The translations under genes and the position numbers were made by a program. A DNA stretch of 49,069 bases, taken from assembly GCA_016794545.1 (NCBI GenBank), contig JAEUJX010000126.1, positions 1 through 49,069 of the forward strand. The letters run 5' to 3'. Position 1 is the stretch's first letter. The number at the start of each line of letters is the position of its first letter. A model generated the notes under the pieces. The model worked only from the letters and a program-made list of their open reading frames with translations, did no database searches and was not told where the DNA came from. This DNA is from Myxococcales bacterium (lineage in GTDB: Bacteria > Myxococcota_A > Polyangia > Haliangiales > Haliangiaceae). Shown in pieces: positions 27,962 to 37,145 of the stretch.

Positions 27962-28252
27962 GTGTTGACCGGAAAGCAGCGTCGTCATCTCCGCGGACTC
28001 GGCCACAAGCTCACCGTCGTGGTGCAGGTCGGCAAGGGCGGGCTCGACGAGGGCCTGATCGCCGCCGTGAACCAGGCGCTCGCCGATCACGAGCTGGTGA
28101 AGATCAAGGTCGGCGAGAACGCCGAGCTCGATCGTCACGACGCGGCCGAGCAGATCGCGAAGCAGACGAAGAGCCAGGTCGCGCAGGTGCTCGGCAACAC
28201 GGTGCTCCTGTACCGCGCGGATCCCGACGATCCGCAGATCCTGTTGCCGTAG
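27962..28252 (+). CDS. yhbY: YhbY/CRM-domain RNA-binding protein
   Basis: 96 residues from GTG 27962, giving the family start LTGKQRRHLRGLGHKL. The CRM (CRS1-YhbY) fold motifs are VVQVGKGGLDEGLIAAVNQAL and ALADHELVKIKV (quoted separately), followed by QTKSQVAQVLGNTVLLYR. YhbY-type proteins bind pre-50S ribosomal particles and assist assembly. The length is exactly that of the stand-alone bacterial form. A TATAGA hexamer at 27947-27952, just after the terminator, is a possible -10 element and would give a very short leader. A TTG three bases after the GTG is an alternative start. Confidence 0.92.
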   Translation: MLTGKQRRHLRGLGHKLTVVVQVGKGGLDEGLIAAVNQALADHELVKIKVGENAELDRHDAAEQIAKQTKSQVAQVLGNTVLLYRADPDDPQILLP

Positions 28253-28264
28253 TCTGACTGGCCC

Positions 28265-28290
28265 CCGCCGAGCCCGGCGGATCTCGCCGG
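28265..28290 (+). terminator. Two mutually exclusive GC hairpins after yhbY
   Basis: CCGCCG (28265-28270) can pair with CGGCGG (28275-28280). Alternatively CCGGCG (28274-28279) can pair with CGCCGG (28285-28290). The two stems share bases, so only one can form. They lie 12-38 bases after the yhbY stop and 24 bases before the Pho box. Termination without a U-run is the simplest reading; a switch is possible but has no other support. Confidence 0.35.
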
Positions 28291-28313
28291 TCGTTGCCGG
28301 GCCTCCTGCGAGA

Positions 28314-28334
28314 CGTCACACCCCCGTCACACAG
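28314..28334 (+). promoter_or_regulatory. Candidate Pho box before phoB
   Basis: Two direct copies of GTCACAC at 28315-28321 and 28326-28332 are exactly 11 bp apart, the geometry of the PhoB-binding Pho box (7-bp repeats with 4-bp spacers). A TAAGGC hexamer at 28342-28347 lies about 10 bp downstream, where a -10 element belongs when the Pho box replaces the -35. The transcription start would fall near the phoB ATG at 28355. Autoregulation of the Pho operon is implied. Confidence 0.75.
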
Positions 28335-28354
28335 GGCGTGCTAAGGCTTGGCTC

Positions 28355-29049
<695 letters not shown>

Positions 29050-29053
<4 letters not shown>

Positions 29054-30402
29054 TCCAGCGCGTCCGCTCCCGGCTGTACCTCCTCTCCCTCGCGCTCGCC
29101 GCTGTTGCCACGCTCACCGCGGCGGTGGTCTCGACGCACGGCCTCGACGTGGACTCGCTCTCCGGGTTCGCCTGGGTCGGCCTGCTCGTGCTCGCCGTCG
29201 CGCTGGTGAGCGGGCTCGTGACGCTCACTCTCGTGCGCCGGTCGATGCGCGAGGTCGCCGATCAGACGCGCAACGTCGTCCGCGACACGAGCCGGCGCGT
29301 CTCGCTCCTCGATGTCGAGGCCGGCGACGAGCTGCGGCAGCTCGCCGAGTGGGTGAACTTCCTCGCCGAGGACGCGGATCGCAGCCACACGGCGCTCGCG
29401 CGCGAGCGCGTCCTGCTGTCGTCGGTCGCCGAGGGCATCACGCAGGGCGTGATCGCGGTCGACGGCGAGCACCGGATCGAGCTGCTGAACGACGCCGCGC
29501 GGCGGATGCTCGGCGTCCAGAGCACGCCGGTCGGCGAGCTGCTGATCGAGTTCGTGCGTGTCCCGGCGGTGTTCGAGCTGATCGAGGGCAACGACGCCGC
29601 GACCGTCGAGATCCAGCTCCCGACCGGGCGGCGCGCGCTGCTGCGGGTCGCGAACCGCTGGGGCGGCCAGGGCCGCGTGCTCCTCCTCGAGGACGTCACG
29701 ACGGTGCGCAAGCTCGAGAACGTGCGCCGCGACTTCGTCGCGAACGTCTCGCACGAGCTGCGCACGCCCGTCGCCGTGATCCGCGCGAACGCCGAGACGC
29801 TGCTCGCGGGCGCCGCCGCGGATCCGGTCATGGGGCCGAAGCTGATCGACGGCCTGCACCGCAACGCCGAGCGCCTCGCGCGCATCATCGCCGACCTGCT
29901 CGACCTCTCGCGCCTGGACGCCGGTCAGTACCGGCTCGAGCTCGCGCGCGTGCCCGTGAAGGCGATCACCGAGCAGGCGCTCACCGGCGTCGAGCCACAG
30001 GCCACGGCGCGCGGCGTGACGATCGACGTCCAGGTCCCCGACGAGCTCGCGGTCATGGCGGATCCGAAGGCGCTCGATCAGATCCTCGTGAACCTGCTCG
30101 ACAACGCGGTGAAGTACACGAAGGCCACCGGCCACGTGTGGGTCGCCACGAAGGACGAGGGCTCGCACGTCCGGATCGAGGTCCGCGACGACGGGCCGGG
30201 GATCGCCGACAAGCACCGCGAGCGCGTGTTCGAGCGGTTCTATCGCGCGGACTCGAGCCGCTCGCGCGAGGCCGGCGGGACCGGTCTCGGGCTGTCGATC
30301 GTGAAGCACCTGACGGAGAGCATGGGCGGCTCCGTCGGAGTCGAGCCCGGATCGCCGAGCGGGACCACGTTCTGGCTGAAGCTACCGAGGAGTCACACAT
30401 GA
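29050..30402 (+). CDS. phoR: Phosphate regulon sensor histidine kinase PhoR
   Basis: 450 residues from TTG 29050, which overlaps the phoB stop. Two N-terminal transmembrane helices (about 9-29 and 38-62) are separated by only a short loop, so there is no large periplasmic sensor; this is typical of PhoR, which reads the Pst transporter through PhoU. A HAMP-like linker is followed by a PAS domain (about 118-215; AEGITQGVIAVDGEHRIELL) and the dimerisation/phospho-acceptor motif FVANVSHELRTPVAVIRAN with His235. The ATPase domain has the N box (NLLDNAVKY), G1 (VRDDGPGI), F box (ERFYRADSSRSRE) and G2 (GGTGLGLSIVKHL). It phosphorylates PhoB when phosphate is scarce. Confidence 0.95.
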
Positions 30403-31082
30403 CGTCGTTGACCAGCAAGGAGTTCGATCAGGAGCTGCGCACCCTGCGCGAGAAGCTCGCCACGATGGGATCGCGCGCCGAGGAGCAGATCGCGCTCGCG
30501 ATGCGCGCGCTCGGCGAACGCGACGACGAGCTCGCGCGCCACGTCATCAACGCCGACAAGGCGATCGACCGCGACGAGAACGACATCGACGAGCTCGCGC
30601 TCCAGATCCTGGCGACCCGCCAGCCGGTCGCGAGCGACCTCCGGTTCATCACGATGTCGCTCAAGTTCGTGGTCGACGTCGAGCGCATCGGCGACCTCGC
30701 CGCGGGCATCGCGAAGCGCGCGCTGGAGCTGAACCGGTTGCCTCCACTGGACAGCAAGGTCGACCTCAACCGGCTCGCCACGCTCGCTCAGAAGAACCTG
30801 CACGCCGCGCTGGACGCCTTCGTCAAGAAGGACGCGGATGCCGCGACGGGCGTGATCTCTGCAGACGTGGAGATCGATCGGCTCAACGCGAGCCTGTTCG
30901 CGGAGCTGATCGCCCATGTCGCGACCGACCCCGCCACCGTCACCCGCGTCCTGCCGCTCACCAGCGTCTGCAGGTACCTGGAACGTATCGGGGATCACGT
31001 CAAGAACCTGGCCGAAGAGGTGGTGTACATGGTGCGCGCGACCGACGTGCGCCACCGCCCACTTCCGAAGCCGCCGAACTAG
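30399..31082 (+). CDS. phoU: Phosphate signalling protein PhoU
   Basis: 227 residues from ATG 30399, overlapping the phoR stop by four bases and preceded by GAGGAG. It is a two-repeat three-helix-bundle protein: repeat 1 contains DENDIDELALQILATRQPVA and VVDVERIGDLAAGIAKRA, and repeat 2 contains DVEIDRLNASLFAELIAHV and CRYLERIGDHVKNLAEEVV. The E/DxxxD metal-binding motifs (ERIGD in both repeats) are intact. PhoU links the PstB ATPase to PhoR and keeps the kinase in its phosphatase state when phosphate is plentiful. In enterobacteria phoU ends the pst operon; here it lies between phoR and pstS, an order seen in several other phyla. Confidence 0.95.
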   Translation: MTSLTSKEFDQELRTLREKLATMGSRAEEQIALAMRALGERDDELARHVINADKAIDRDENDIDELALQILATRQPVASDLRFITMSLKFVVDVERIGDLAAGIAKRALELNRLPPLDSKVDLNRLATLAQKNLHAALDAFVKKDADAATGVISADVEIDRLNASLFAELIAHVATDPATVTRVLPLTSVCRYLERIGDHVKNLAEEVVYMVRATDVRHRPLPKPPN

Positions 31083-31101
31083 CCGATCTGTGCCCGGGTC
31101 G

Positions 31102-31140
31102 GTCACCGTCCCGTCACATTCGATACGCGGGTCCGTCACG
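31102..31140 (+). promoter_or_regulatory. Candidate Pho box array before pstS
   Basis: GTCAC occurs at 31102, 31113 and 31135, spacings of 11 and 22 bp; the fourth grid position (31124) is degenerate. A TATGGT hexamer at 31150-31155 stands 15 bp from the last GTCAC start, close to the 16 bp seen in front of phoB. This suggests an internal PhoB-activated promoter that boosts the transporter genes independently of phoB-phoR-phoU. Confidence 0.7.
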
Positions 31141-31161
31141 CAGGGTTCCTATGGTCCGGGC

Positions 31162-32244
31162 ATGACCAAGATGCTCGTGATCGGGGCGCTTTCGGCGCTC
31201 GGCCTCGTCGCCGGATGCGGCGGCAAGAAGGACCCGGATGGAGGCGGCGGAGGCGGCGCGAGCGGCGCCGGCGGCACCAGCGGAACGCCTGCGAGCGACA
31301 AGGCCACGCTCAACGCCAGCGGCGCGACGTTCCAGAAGCCGTACCAGGAGGTCGCGATCGAGGCGTTCACGAAGGCGAACCCCAAGATCACGATCAACTA
31401 CGGCGCGGGCGGCTCCGGCAAGGGCCGGCAGGACTTCGCCGACCAGGTCGCGGACTTCGCGTGCACCGACGCGCCGTACAAGGACGCCGACCTCGGCAAG
31501 GTCAAGGGCGGCGAGTTCTTCTACTTCCCGAACGTGCTCGGCGCGATCACGGTCAGCTTCAACGTCGCCGGCGTCGACAAGCTGAACCTCTCCGCGCCGA
31601 CGATCGCGAAGATCTTCCAGCGCGAGATCAAGAAGTGGAACGACGCGGCGATCGCCGCCGACAACCCCGGCGTGACGCTGCCCGACGCCGATATCGTCGT
31701 CGCGCACCGCAGCGACGGCTCGGGCACCACGGAGAACTTCACGAAGTACCTCGACAAGGCCTCGGGGGGCGCGTGGAAGCTCAAGTCGGGCTCCACGGTC
31801 GAGTGGCCCGCCGACACCCAGGCCGGCAACGGCAACAGCGGCGTCGCGCAGATCGTGAAGTCGACGAAGGGCGCGATCGGCTACGTCGACCTCTCCGACG
31901 CGAAGGCCTCGGGCCTCAAGTACGCCTCGATCAAGAACCAGGCGGGCAAGTTCGTCGATCCGACTCCCGAGGCGGTGTCCGCGTCCGGCGACGGCATCGA
32001 GGTCGACGCCAAGCTGCTGTTCAGCGCGCTCGATGCCAAGGGTGATGTCGCGTACCCGATCACCGCGCAGTCGTGGTGCATGCTGTACGCGAAGGCCAAG
32101 GACCCGTCGAAGGCCGCGGCGCTGAAGAGCTACTTCCGGTACATGCTCACCGACGGGCAGAAGCTGCTGCCCGAGATCGACTTCGCCCCGATTCCCAAGA
32201 GCCTCGCCGACAAGGCGCTGGCGCAGCTGGACAAGGTGCAGTGA
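31162..32244 (+). CDS. pstS: Phosphate-binding lipoprotein PstS
   Basis: 360 residues from ATG 31162. The lipoprotein signal MTKMLVIGALSALGLVAGCG has Cys19 in the lipobox, followed by a Gly/Ser linker. The periplasmic-binding fold carries the phosphate-contact motifs LNASGATFQKPYQEVAIEAF, INYGAGGSGKGRQDFADQ, FACTDAPYKDAD and HRSDGSGTTENFTKYL, plus WPADTQAGNGNSGVAQIV and GAIGYVDLSDA. It captures phosphate and delivers it to PstCA. Its TGA is immediately followed by the pstC start. The candidate Pho box array upstream implies strong induction at low phosphate. Confidence 0.96.
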   Translation: MTKMLVIGALSALGLVAGCGGKKDPDGGGGGGASGAGGTSGTPASDKATLNASGATFQKPYQEVAIEAFTKANPKITINYGAGGSGKGRQDFADQVADFACTDAPYKDADLGKVKGGEFFYFPNVLGAITVSFNVAGVDKLNLSAPTIAKIFQREIKKWNDAAIAADNPGVTLPDADIVVAHRSDGSGTTENFTKYLDKASGGAWKLKSGSTVEWPADTQAGNGNSGVAQIVKSTKGAIGYVDLSDAKASGLKYASIKNQAGKFVDPTPEAVSASGDGIEVDAKLLFSALDAKGDVAYPITAQSWCMLYAKAKDPSKAAALKSYFRYMLTDGQKLLPEIDFAPIPKSLADKALAQLDKVQ

Positions 32245-33120
32245 TTGCTGGACCTGCGCGGCAAGAGTGACACCGCTGACCGGGCGTTCCGCTGGATCGC
32301 CATCGGTGCGGCGGGGCTCGTGCTGCTGATCCTCGGGATGATCGCGCTGTCGATGGGCGACCGCGCGCGCCCGGTGATCGCCGAGATGGGGTTCGACTTC
32401 TTCTCGTCGACGCGCTGGTCTCCACCCGACACGCTGTACGGGGCGCTGCCGTTCATCTGGGGCACGCTGTACACCGCGCTGATCGCACTCGCGCTCGCGG
32501 TGCCGGTCAGCCTCGGCGTCGCGCTGTTCATCACGCAGGTCGCGCCGCGCTGGCTGAAGAAGCCGCTGATCTACATGATCGACCTCGTCGCGGTCGTGCC
32601 GAGCGTCGTGTTCGGCCTGTGGGGCGTGCTCGTGCTGTCGCAGCACTTCGGCCTCGGCCGCTCGTTCCTCACCGCCGGCATCATCCTGGCCGTGATGATC
32701 ACGCCGATCATCACGTCGCTCGCGCGCGAGGTCATCGAGACCACGCCGGTCGCCGAGAAGGAGGCCGCGCTCGCGCTCGGGGCCACGCGCTGGGAGATGA
32801 TCCGGGCCTCGGTATTGCCGCACAGCAAGGGCGGTCTGGTCGGCGCCGTGATGCTCGGCCTCGGGCGCGCGCTCGGCGAGACGATCGCGGCCGCGCTCGT
32901 CATCGGCTCCGCACTCGGCCAGATCACGCCGAACCCGTTCGCACCCGGAAACTCCATGCCCGCCGTGATCGCGAACGAGTGGGGCGAGGCCGACGACATG
33001 CACAAGTCCGCGCTGATCGCGCTCGCGGTGACGCTGTTCGTCATCACGATCGTCGTGAACCTGATCGCGACGGCGATCGTCCAGCGTTCGATGAGGAAGA
33101 GCCGGGGGAAGGCCACGTGA
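32245..33120 (+). CDS. pstC: Phosphate ABC transporter permease PstC
   Basis: 291 residues from TTG 32245, directly after the pstS stop; a downstream ATG would remove the first membrane helix. Six hydrophobic segments are visible, beginning WIAIGAAGLVLLILGMIALS. The permease EAA-type loop is ETTPVAEKEAALALGATRWEMI (quoted in part; the key EAALALGAT lies near residue 175) with LGRALGETIAAAL after it. The protein pairs with PstA to form the inner-membrane channel. Its TGA overlaps the GTG of pstA. Confidence 0.95.
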   Translation: MLDLRGKSDTADRAFRWIAIGAAGLVLLILGMIALSMGDRARPVIAEMGFDFFSSTRWSPPDTLYGALPFIWGTLYTALIALALAVPVSLGVALFITQVAPRWLKKPLIYMIDLVAVVPSVVFGLWGVLVLSQHFGLGRSFLTAGIILAVMITPIITSLAREVIETTPVAEKEAALALGATRWEMIRASVLPHSKGGLVGAVMLGLGRALGETIAAALVIGSALGQITPNPFAPGNSMPAVIANEWGEADDMHKSALIALAVTLFVITIVVNLIATAIVQRSMRKSRGKAT

Positions 33121-34004
33121 GCGAGCTCCGCCCCGCCCTCGACCTCCGGCGTAAGCGCACCTGGCGCTCGACCAAGAGCACCCTCATGACGGTGCTGATG
33201 GGCGCCGCCGTCGCGGTCGTGCTGATCCCGCTCGTCGCCGTGATGTGGTCCGTGATCTCGCGCGGCGCCGGCGTGATGCTCCAGAGCTTCCCGGACTTCT
33301 TCACGGCCGAGATCCCGCTGGTCTCCCGCCGTCCCGGCCCCGGCATGGGCCCGGCGATCGTCGGCACGCTGCTCGCGACCGGTGGGGCGACGCTGCTCGC
33401 GGTGCCGCTCGGCGTCCTCGGCGCGGTCTACCTCCACGAGTACGGCGCCGGCTCGAAGTTCGCCGGTGCCGTGCGGTTCATGACCACGGTGATGACCGGC
33501 GTCCCCTCCATCGTGATGGGCCTGTTCGTCTACCTGATGTGGACGATGCGCTTCGGCTACTCGGCGTTCGGCGGCGCGCTCGCCCTCGCCTGTCTGATGC
33601 TCCCGGTCGTGATCAGCTCGACCGAGCAGATGCTGAAGCTCGTGCCGAACAACCTGCGCGAGGCGTCGTACGCGCTCGGCACGACGAAGAGCCGCACCAT
33701 CCTGACCGTCGTGCTGCCGGCGGCGCTCCCCGGCATCGTCTCCGGCGCGCTGCTCGCGATCGCCCGCGCCGCCGGGGAGACCGCGCCGCTCCTGTTCGCG
33801 GTCGGGGCCGCGAGCACCTACAACCCGCACCTCTTCACCGAGGCGAACACGTCGCTGTCGCTGCAGATCTTCAGCAACGCGACGTCGTCGTTCGTCGCCG
33901 CGCAGGACCGCGCCTGGGGCGCGGCGCTGACGCTCGTGATGCTGACGTTCGCCCTCACGCTCACCGCCCGCATCTTCACCGCGAGGTTCGCGCTCAAGCG
34001 CTAG
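33117..34004 (+). CDS. pstA: Phosphate ABC transporter permease PstA
   Basis: 295 residues from GTG 33117 ([10 protein letters not shown]), overlapping the pstC stop by four bases. About six transmembrane segments are present, the first [19 protein letters not shown]. Family motifs include [61 protein letters not shown] (the EAA loop) and [13 protein letters not shown]. It is the second half of the phosphate channel. The gap to pstB is 22 bases and contains the pstB ribosome-binding site. Confidence 0.95.
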   Translation: MSELRPALDLRRKRTWRSTKSTLMTVLMGAAVAVVLIPLVAVMWSVISRGAGVMLQSFPDFFTAEIPLVSRRPGPGMGPAIVGTLLATGGATLLAVPLGVLGAVYLHEYGAGSKFAGAVRFMTTVMTGVPSIVMGLFVYLMWTMRFGYSAFGGALALACLMLPVVISSTEQMLKLVPNNLREASYALGTTKSRTILTVVLPAALPGIVSGALLAIARAAGETAPLLFAVGAASTYNPHLFTEANTSLSLQIFSNATSSFVAAQDRAWGAALTLVMLTFALTLTARIFTARFALKR

Positions 34005-34026
34005 CTGTATGCCCGAGGAGGATCCC

Positions 34027-34911
34027 ATGGCCACCCCCGCCACCGTTCAGACCCACCGGGCCGCCGGCACGCCGCTCGACAGCCGCATCCACGTCGAGCG
34101 GCGCTCCGCGCCGTCGCTCGAGACCTCGGAGATCGTGTTCGACGTCGAGAACGCCGAGGTGTTCTACGGCGCGTTCCGGGCGGTCCGCGGCGTGTCGATG
34201 AAGATCGGCAAGCACCAGATCACCGCGTTCATCGGCCCGTCGGGCTGCGGCAAGACCACGATGCTGCGCGCGTTCAACCGCATGCACGACACCACGCCCG
34301 GCGCGCGCGTCGCCGGCAAGATCGCCTACCACGGCGTGGACCTCTACGGCCCGGAGGTCTCGGCGACCGAGGTCCGCCGCCGGATCGGCATGGTGTTCCA
34401 GAAGCCGAACCCGTTCCCGAAGAGCATCTACGACAACATCGCGTTCGGCCCGCGGGTCAACGGCGTGCGGTCGAAGGCCGAGCTCGACGCCATCGTCGAG
34501 AAGTCGCTGCGCGCCGCCGCGCTGTGGGACGAGGTCAAGGATCGCCTCCGCAACTCCGCGCTCGGCCTCTCCGGCGGCCAGCAGCAGCGCCTGTGCATCG
34601 CGCGGACGATCGCGGTCGAGCCCGACGTGGTGCTGATGGACGAGCCGTGCAGCGCCCTCGACCCGATCGCGACGGCGCGCATCGAGGAGCTCATGCGCGA
34701 GCTGAAGACGCGCTACACGATCGTCATCGTCACGCACAACATGCAGCAGGCCGCGCGCACGAGCGACCGCACCGCGTTCTTCACCGCCGAGCTCGACTCG
34801 ACCACCGACCAGCGCACCGGCGTGCTCGTCGAGTACGACTCGACGGCAAAGATGTTCTCGAACCCGAGCGACGAGCGGACCGAGAACTACATCACCGGCC
34901 GCTTCGGCTGA
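34027..34911 (+). CDS. pstB: Phosphate ABC transporter ATPase PstB
   Basis: 294 residues from ATG 34027, preceded by GAGGAGGA at 34015-34022; an ATG 18 bases upstream (34009) lies in front of this Shine-Dalgarno and is rejected. A 35-residue N-terminal extension precedes the ABC domain, longer than in enterobacterial PstB (about 257). Walker [10 protein letters not shown] is at 70-78, the Q-loop in [19 protein letters not shown], signature [16 protein letters not shown], Walker [14 protein letters not shown] and the H-loop His in [14 protein letters not shown]. It powers phosphate import and signals through PhoU. A bulged hairpin follows its stop and probably marks the end of the operon. Confidence 0.96.
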   Translation: MATPATVQTHRAAGTPLDSRIHVERRSAPSLETSEIVFDVENAEVFYGAFRAVRGVSMKIGKHQITAFIGPSGCGKTTMLRAFNRMHDTTPGARVAGKIAYHGVDLYGPEVSATEVRRRIGMVFQKPNPFPKSIYDNIAFGPRVNGVRSKAELDAIVEKSLRAAALWDEVKDRLRNSALGLSGGQQQRLCIARTIAVEPDVVLMDEPCSALDPIATARIEELMRELKTRYTIVIVTHNMQQAARTSDRTAFFTAELDSTTDQRTGVLVEYDSTAKMFSNPSDERTENYITGRFG

Positions 34912-34930
34912 GAGCCCCCAACGCGCACCG

Positions 34931-34958
34931 GCCGTCCGGCTTACACCGTAAGGACGGC
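34931..34958 (+). terminator. Bulged hairpin after pstB
   Basis: GCCGTC (34931-34936) pairs with GACGGC (34953-34958), and inside it CTTAC (34940-34944) pairs with GTAAG (34948-34952) around the loop ACC. The left arm has a three-base CGG bulge. Eleven pairs form in total. It begins 20 bases after the pstB stop and 35 bases before the next gene, without a U-run, so it may terminate or attenuate rather than stop transcription fully. Confidence 0.5.
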
Positions 34959-34992
34959 GGCGCTCCGGCCGTTCCACGGGCGGAGGACCGAG

Positions 34993-36501
34993 ATGCGCCA
35001 CGTACGGATGCTCGCACTGTGCCTGTTGACCGCCTGCGGGATGGGAGGGAACAAGCGCGCCTACATCGCCGCCCCGCCGAACGCCGGCTACCCCGGGGGA
35101 GCCGCCATCGCGACCGATGGCACGAGCGGCGAGGACTACACCGACTACGGGAAGAACCCGTGGGTCGATGCGGCGAAGGACCACCTCTCGACGTTCGCCG
35201 CCGACGTGGACACCGCGTCGTACACGATCTCGCGCCGCAAGCTGAACGAGGGCACGCTGCCGCCCACCGCCGCGGTGCGCGTCGAGGAGTTCGTCAACTA
35301 CTTCAAGTACAGCTCGCCACCGCCGGCCGCGGGCTCGCCGTTCAGTGTCGTGATGGACGCCGCGCCCTCGCCGCTCGCTCCCGATCACCACGTGCTCCGG
35401 GTCAGCGTCGCGACGCGGGCGAAGTCGCAGGCGGAGCGCAAGCCGGCGAACCTCGTGTTCCTGGTCGACGTCTCCGGCTCGATGGGCTCGGCCGACAAGC
35501 TCGGCCTCGCGCAGCAGTCCCTGCGGATCCTGACGAGCAACCTCGGCCCGCGCGACTCGGTGTCGCTCGTGACCTACGCCGGCAACACGCGCGTCGTGCT
35601 GCCGCCGACCGGAATGGAGCACAGGGACCGGATCCTCGCGGCGATCGACGACCTGAGCTCTGGCGGCTCCACCGCGATGGGATCGGGCCTCGACCTCGCG
35701 TACGAGCAGGCGATGAAGGGCCTGTTGCCCGGCGCGATCTCTCGCGTGATCGTGCTGTCCGACGGCGACGCGAACGTCGGTGCGGTCGGCCACCACCAGC
35801 TGCTGTCGATCATCGAGAGCCGCGCGAAGGCCGGCGTGTTCCTGTCCACGGTCGGCTTCGGCCGGGGCAACTACAAGGACACCGCGATGGAGCAGCTCGC
35901 CGACAAGGGCAACGGCCAGGCGTTCTACATCGACTCGCCGTCGGCGGCGAAGCGCGTGTTCGCCGAGCAGCTCGGCTCGACGCTCGAGGTCGTCGCGAAG
36001 GACGTGAAGCTGCAGGTCGACTTCGACGCCTCGCTCGTCGCGAAGTACCGCCTCGTCGGCTACGAGAACCGCGACATCAAGGACGAGCAGTTCCGCGACG
36101 ACCAGGTCGACGCCGGCGAGATCGGTGCCGGCCACCAGGTCACCGCGCTCTACGAGCTCCAGCTGACGCCGTCGGGCAAGCTGTCGCCGGCACCGCTCGC
36201 GATGGTGCGCGTCCGCCACAAGGCTCCCGACGGCGACAAGGCGATCGAGTCGACGTACGCGATGACGAGCGCGCCCGCGGGCAGCTTCGACGCCGCGCCG
36301 GCGGACTTCCGGTTCGCGTTCGCGGTGTCGGCGTTCGCCGACGTGCTCCGCGGCGCCGACGAGGCGAAGGGCTGGTCGCTCGACCGGATCGCGGACGTCG
36401 CGCGCGACGCGGCGGGCAACGATCCCGATCGCGCCGAGCTGGTCACCCTCATCGGCAAGGCCCGCGCGCTGCGCGGCGAGCCGGCGAAGGTCGCCCGCTA
36501 G
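34993..36501 (+). CDS. YfbK-type VWA lipoprotein (paralogue 1)
   Basis: 502 residues from ATG 34993, with GGAGG eight bases upstream. Lipoprotein signal MRHVRMLALCLLTACG (Cys15). The YfbK-type N-terminal region holds YGKNPWVDAAKDHLSTF, DVDTASYTISRRKLNEG and VRVEEFVNYFKY (about 52-106). The VWA domain follows at about 150-330 with MIDAS DVSGS at 159-163 and GGSTAMGSGLDLAYEQAM. The C-terminal YfbK region has YRLVGYENRDI, DAGEIGAGHQVTALYE and RFAFAVSAFADVLRG. This is the three-part architecture of E. coli YfbK. It is a close paralogue of the minus-strand gene at 39475-41070. Function is unknown for the family; surface or periplasmic binding is assumed. It overlaps by four bases the convergent TonB-C gene. 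Confidence 0.9.
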   Translation: MRHVRMLALCLLTACGMGGNKRAYIAAPPNAGYPGGAAIATDGTSGEDYTDYGKNPWVDAAKDHLSTFAADVDTASYTISRRKLNEGTLPPTAAVRVEEFVNYFKYSSPPPAAGSPFSVVMDAAPSPLAPDHHVLRVSVATRAKSQAERKPANLVFLVDVSGSMGSADKLGLAQQSLRILTSNLGPRDSVSLVTYAGNTRVVLPPTGMEHRDRILAAIDDLSSGGSTAMGSGLDLAYEQAMKGLLPGAISRVIVLSDGDANVGAVGHHQLLSIIESRAKAGVFLSTVGFGRGNYKDTAMEQLADKGNGQAFYIDSPSAAKRVFAEQLGSTLEVVAKDVKLQVDFDASLVAKYRLVGYENRDIKDEQFRDDQVDAGEIGAGHQVTALYELQLTPSGKLSPAPLAMVRVRHKAPDGDKAIESTYAMTSAPAGSFDAAPADFRFAFAVSAFADVLRGADEAKGWSLDRIADVARDAAGNDPDRAELVTLIGKARALRGEPAKVAR

Positions 36502-37109
36502 CGTCGGGGCTCCGGCGCCGGCCGCTCGATCCACGGGGCGGTCTTGATCTGCGAGAGATCCGGCTTCGAGCAGTCCTTGTACGTGGGCCGGATCGACCCC
36601 ATCGCCCACGGCCCGGAGCCACGGCACGGCACGTAGTGGTCGCGGCGGCGCGGCGGAAACCCGACGACCGCGGGCATCTTCGAGCGCGTGCCCTCGAACG
36701 TGGAGAGCCAGTAGGCCGACGGCCACTCGATCTCCCACACGAGGGCCGAGCGCATCGGCTGCTTCGCGCCGTCGAGCGCCGGGGTGAACTTCAGCTTGAA
36801 CGCCTCGGCGATCGCGATCTGCTCGAGGTCGTACCCCGGCTTGTTGAGGAACTTGATCCGCGTGACCGCGCCGGTCTCGTCGAGCTCGAGGAGGAGCCAG
36901 GCCTTGGTCCACGCGTCCGACAGGATCGCGCGCTCGCTGTACGGCGGCGCCTTCGTCTTCACGAAGTTCGTCGGCTTCGGCGGTGTCGTCGACGGAGCGC
37001 GGCCCTCGATCTGGATCACCTCGCCGGGGACGTCGCGGATCGGCGGCGTGTCATCGGCGGACGCGACGGCTGACGCGGCGAACAGCGCCATCAGGGCGAG
37101 TCGGCTCAT
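36498..37109 (-). CDS. Secreted protein with TonB C-terminal-like domain
   Basis: 203 residues from ATG 37109; a GTG-type start 36 bases upstream would put 12 residues in front of the signal peptide. The signal MSRLALMALFAASAVASADD has an ASA cleavage site, so the protein is probably released into the periplasm. Residues about 60-145 resemble the TonB C-terminal fold (WLLLELDETGAVTRIKFL, IAEAFKLKFTPALDG, SALVWEIEW). Real TonB proteins keep an uncleaved N-terminal anchor and a Pro-rich spacer; here neither is evident. The C-terminal 55 residues contain two Cys (PCRGS, KDCSK) that may form a disulfide. It is the last gene of a probable minus-strand operon with the polysaccharide-lyase-like gene and VWA paralogue 2. 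Confidence 0.75.
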   Translation of the reverse strand: MSRLALMALFAASAVASADDTPPIRDVPGEVIQIEGRAPSTTPPKPTNFVKTKAPPYSERAILSDAWTKAWLLLELDETGAVTRIKFLNKPGYDLEQIAIAEAFKLKFTPALDGAKQPMRSALVWEIEWPSAYWLSTFEGTRSKMPAVVGFPPRRRDHYVPCRGSGPWAMGSIRPTYKDCSKPDLSQIKTAPWIERPAPEPRR

Positions 37110-37145
37110 GCACCACGATAGGCAGCGGAGCGCCGCCCGGGCCAC

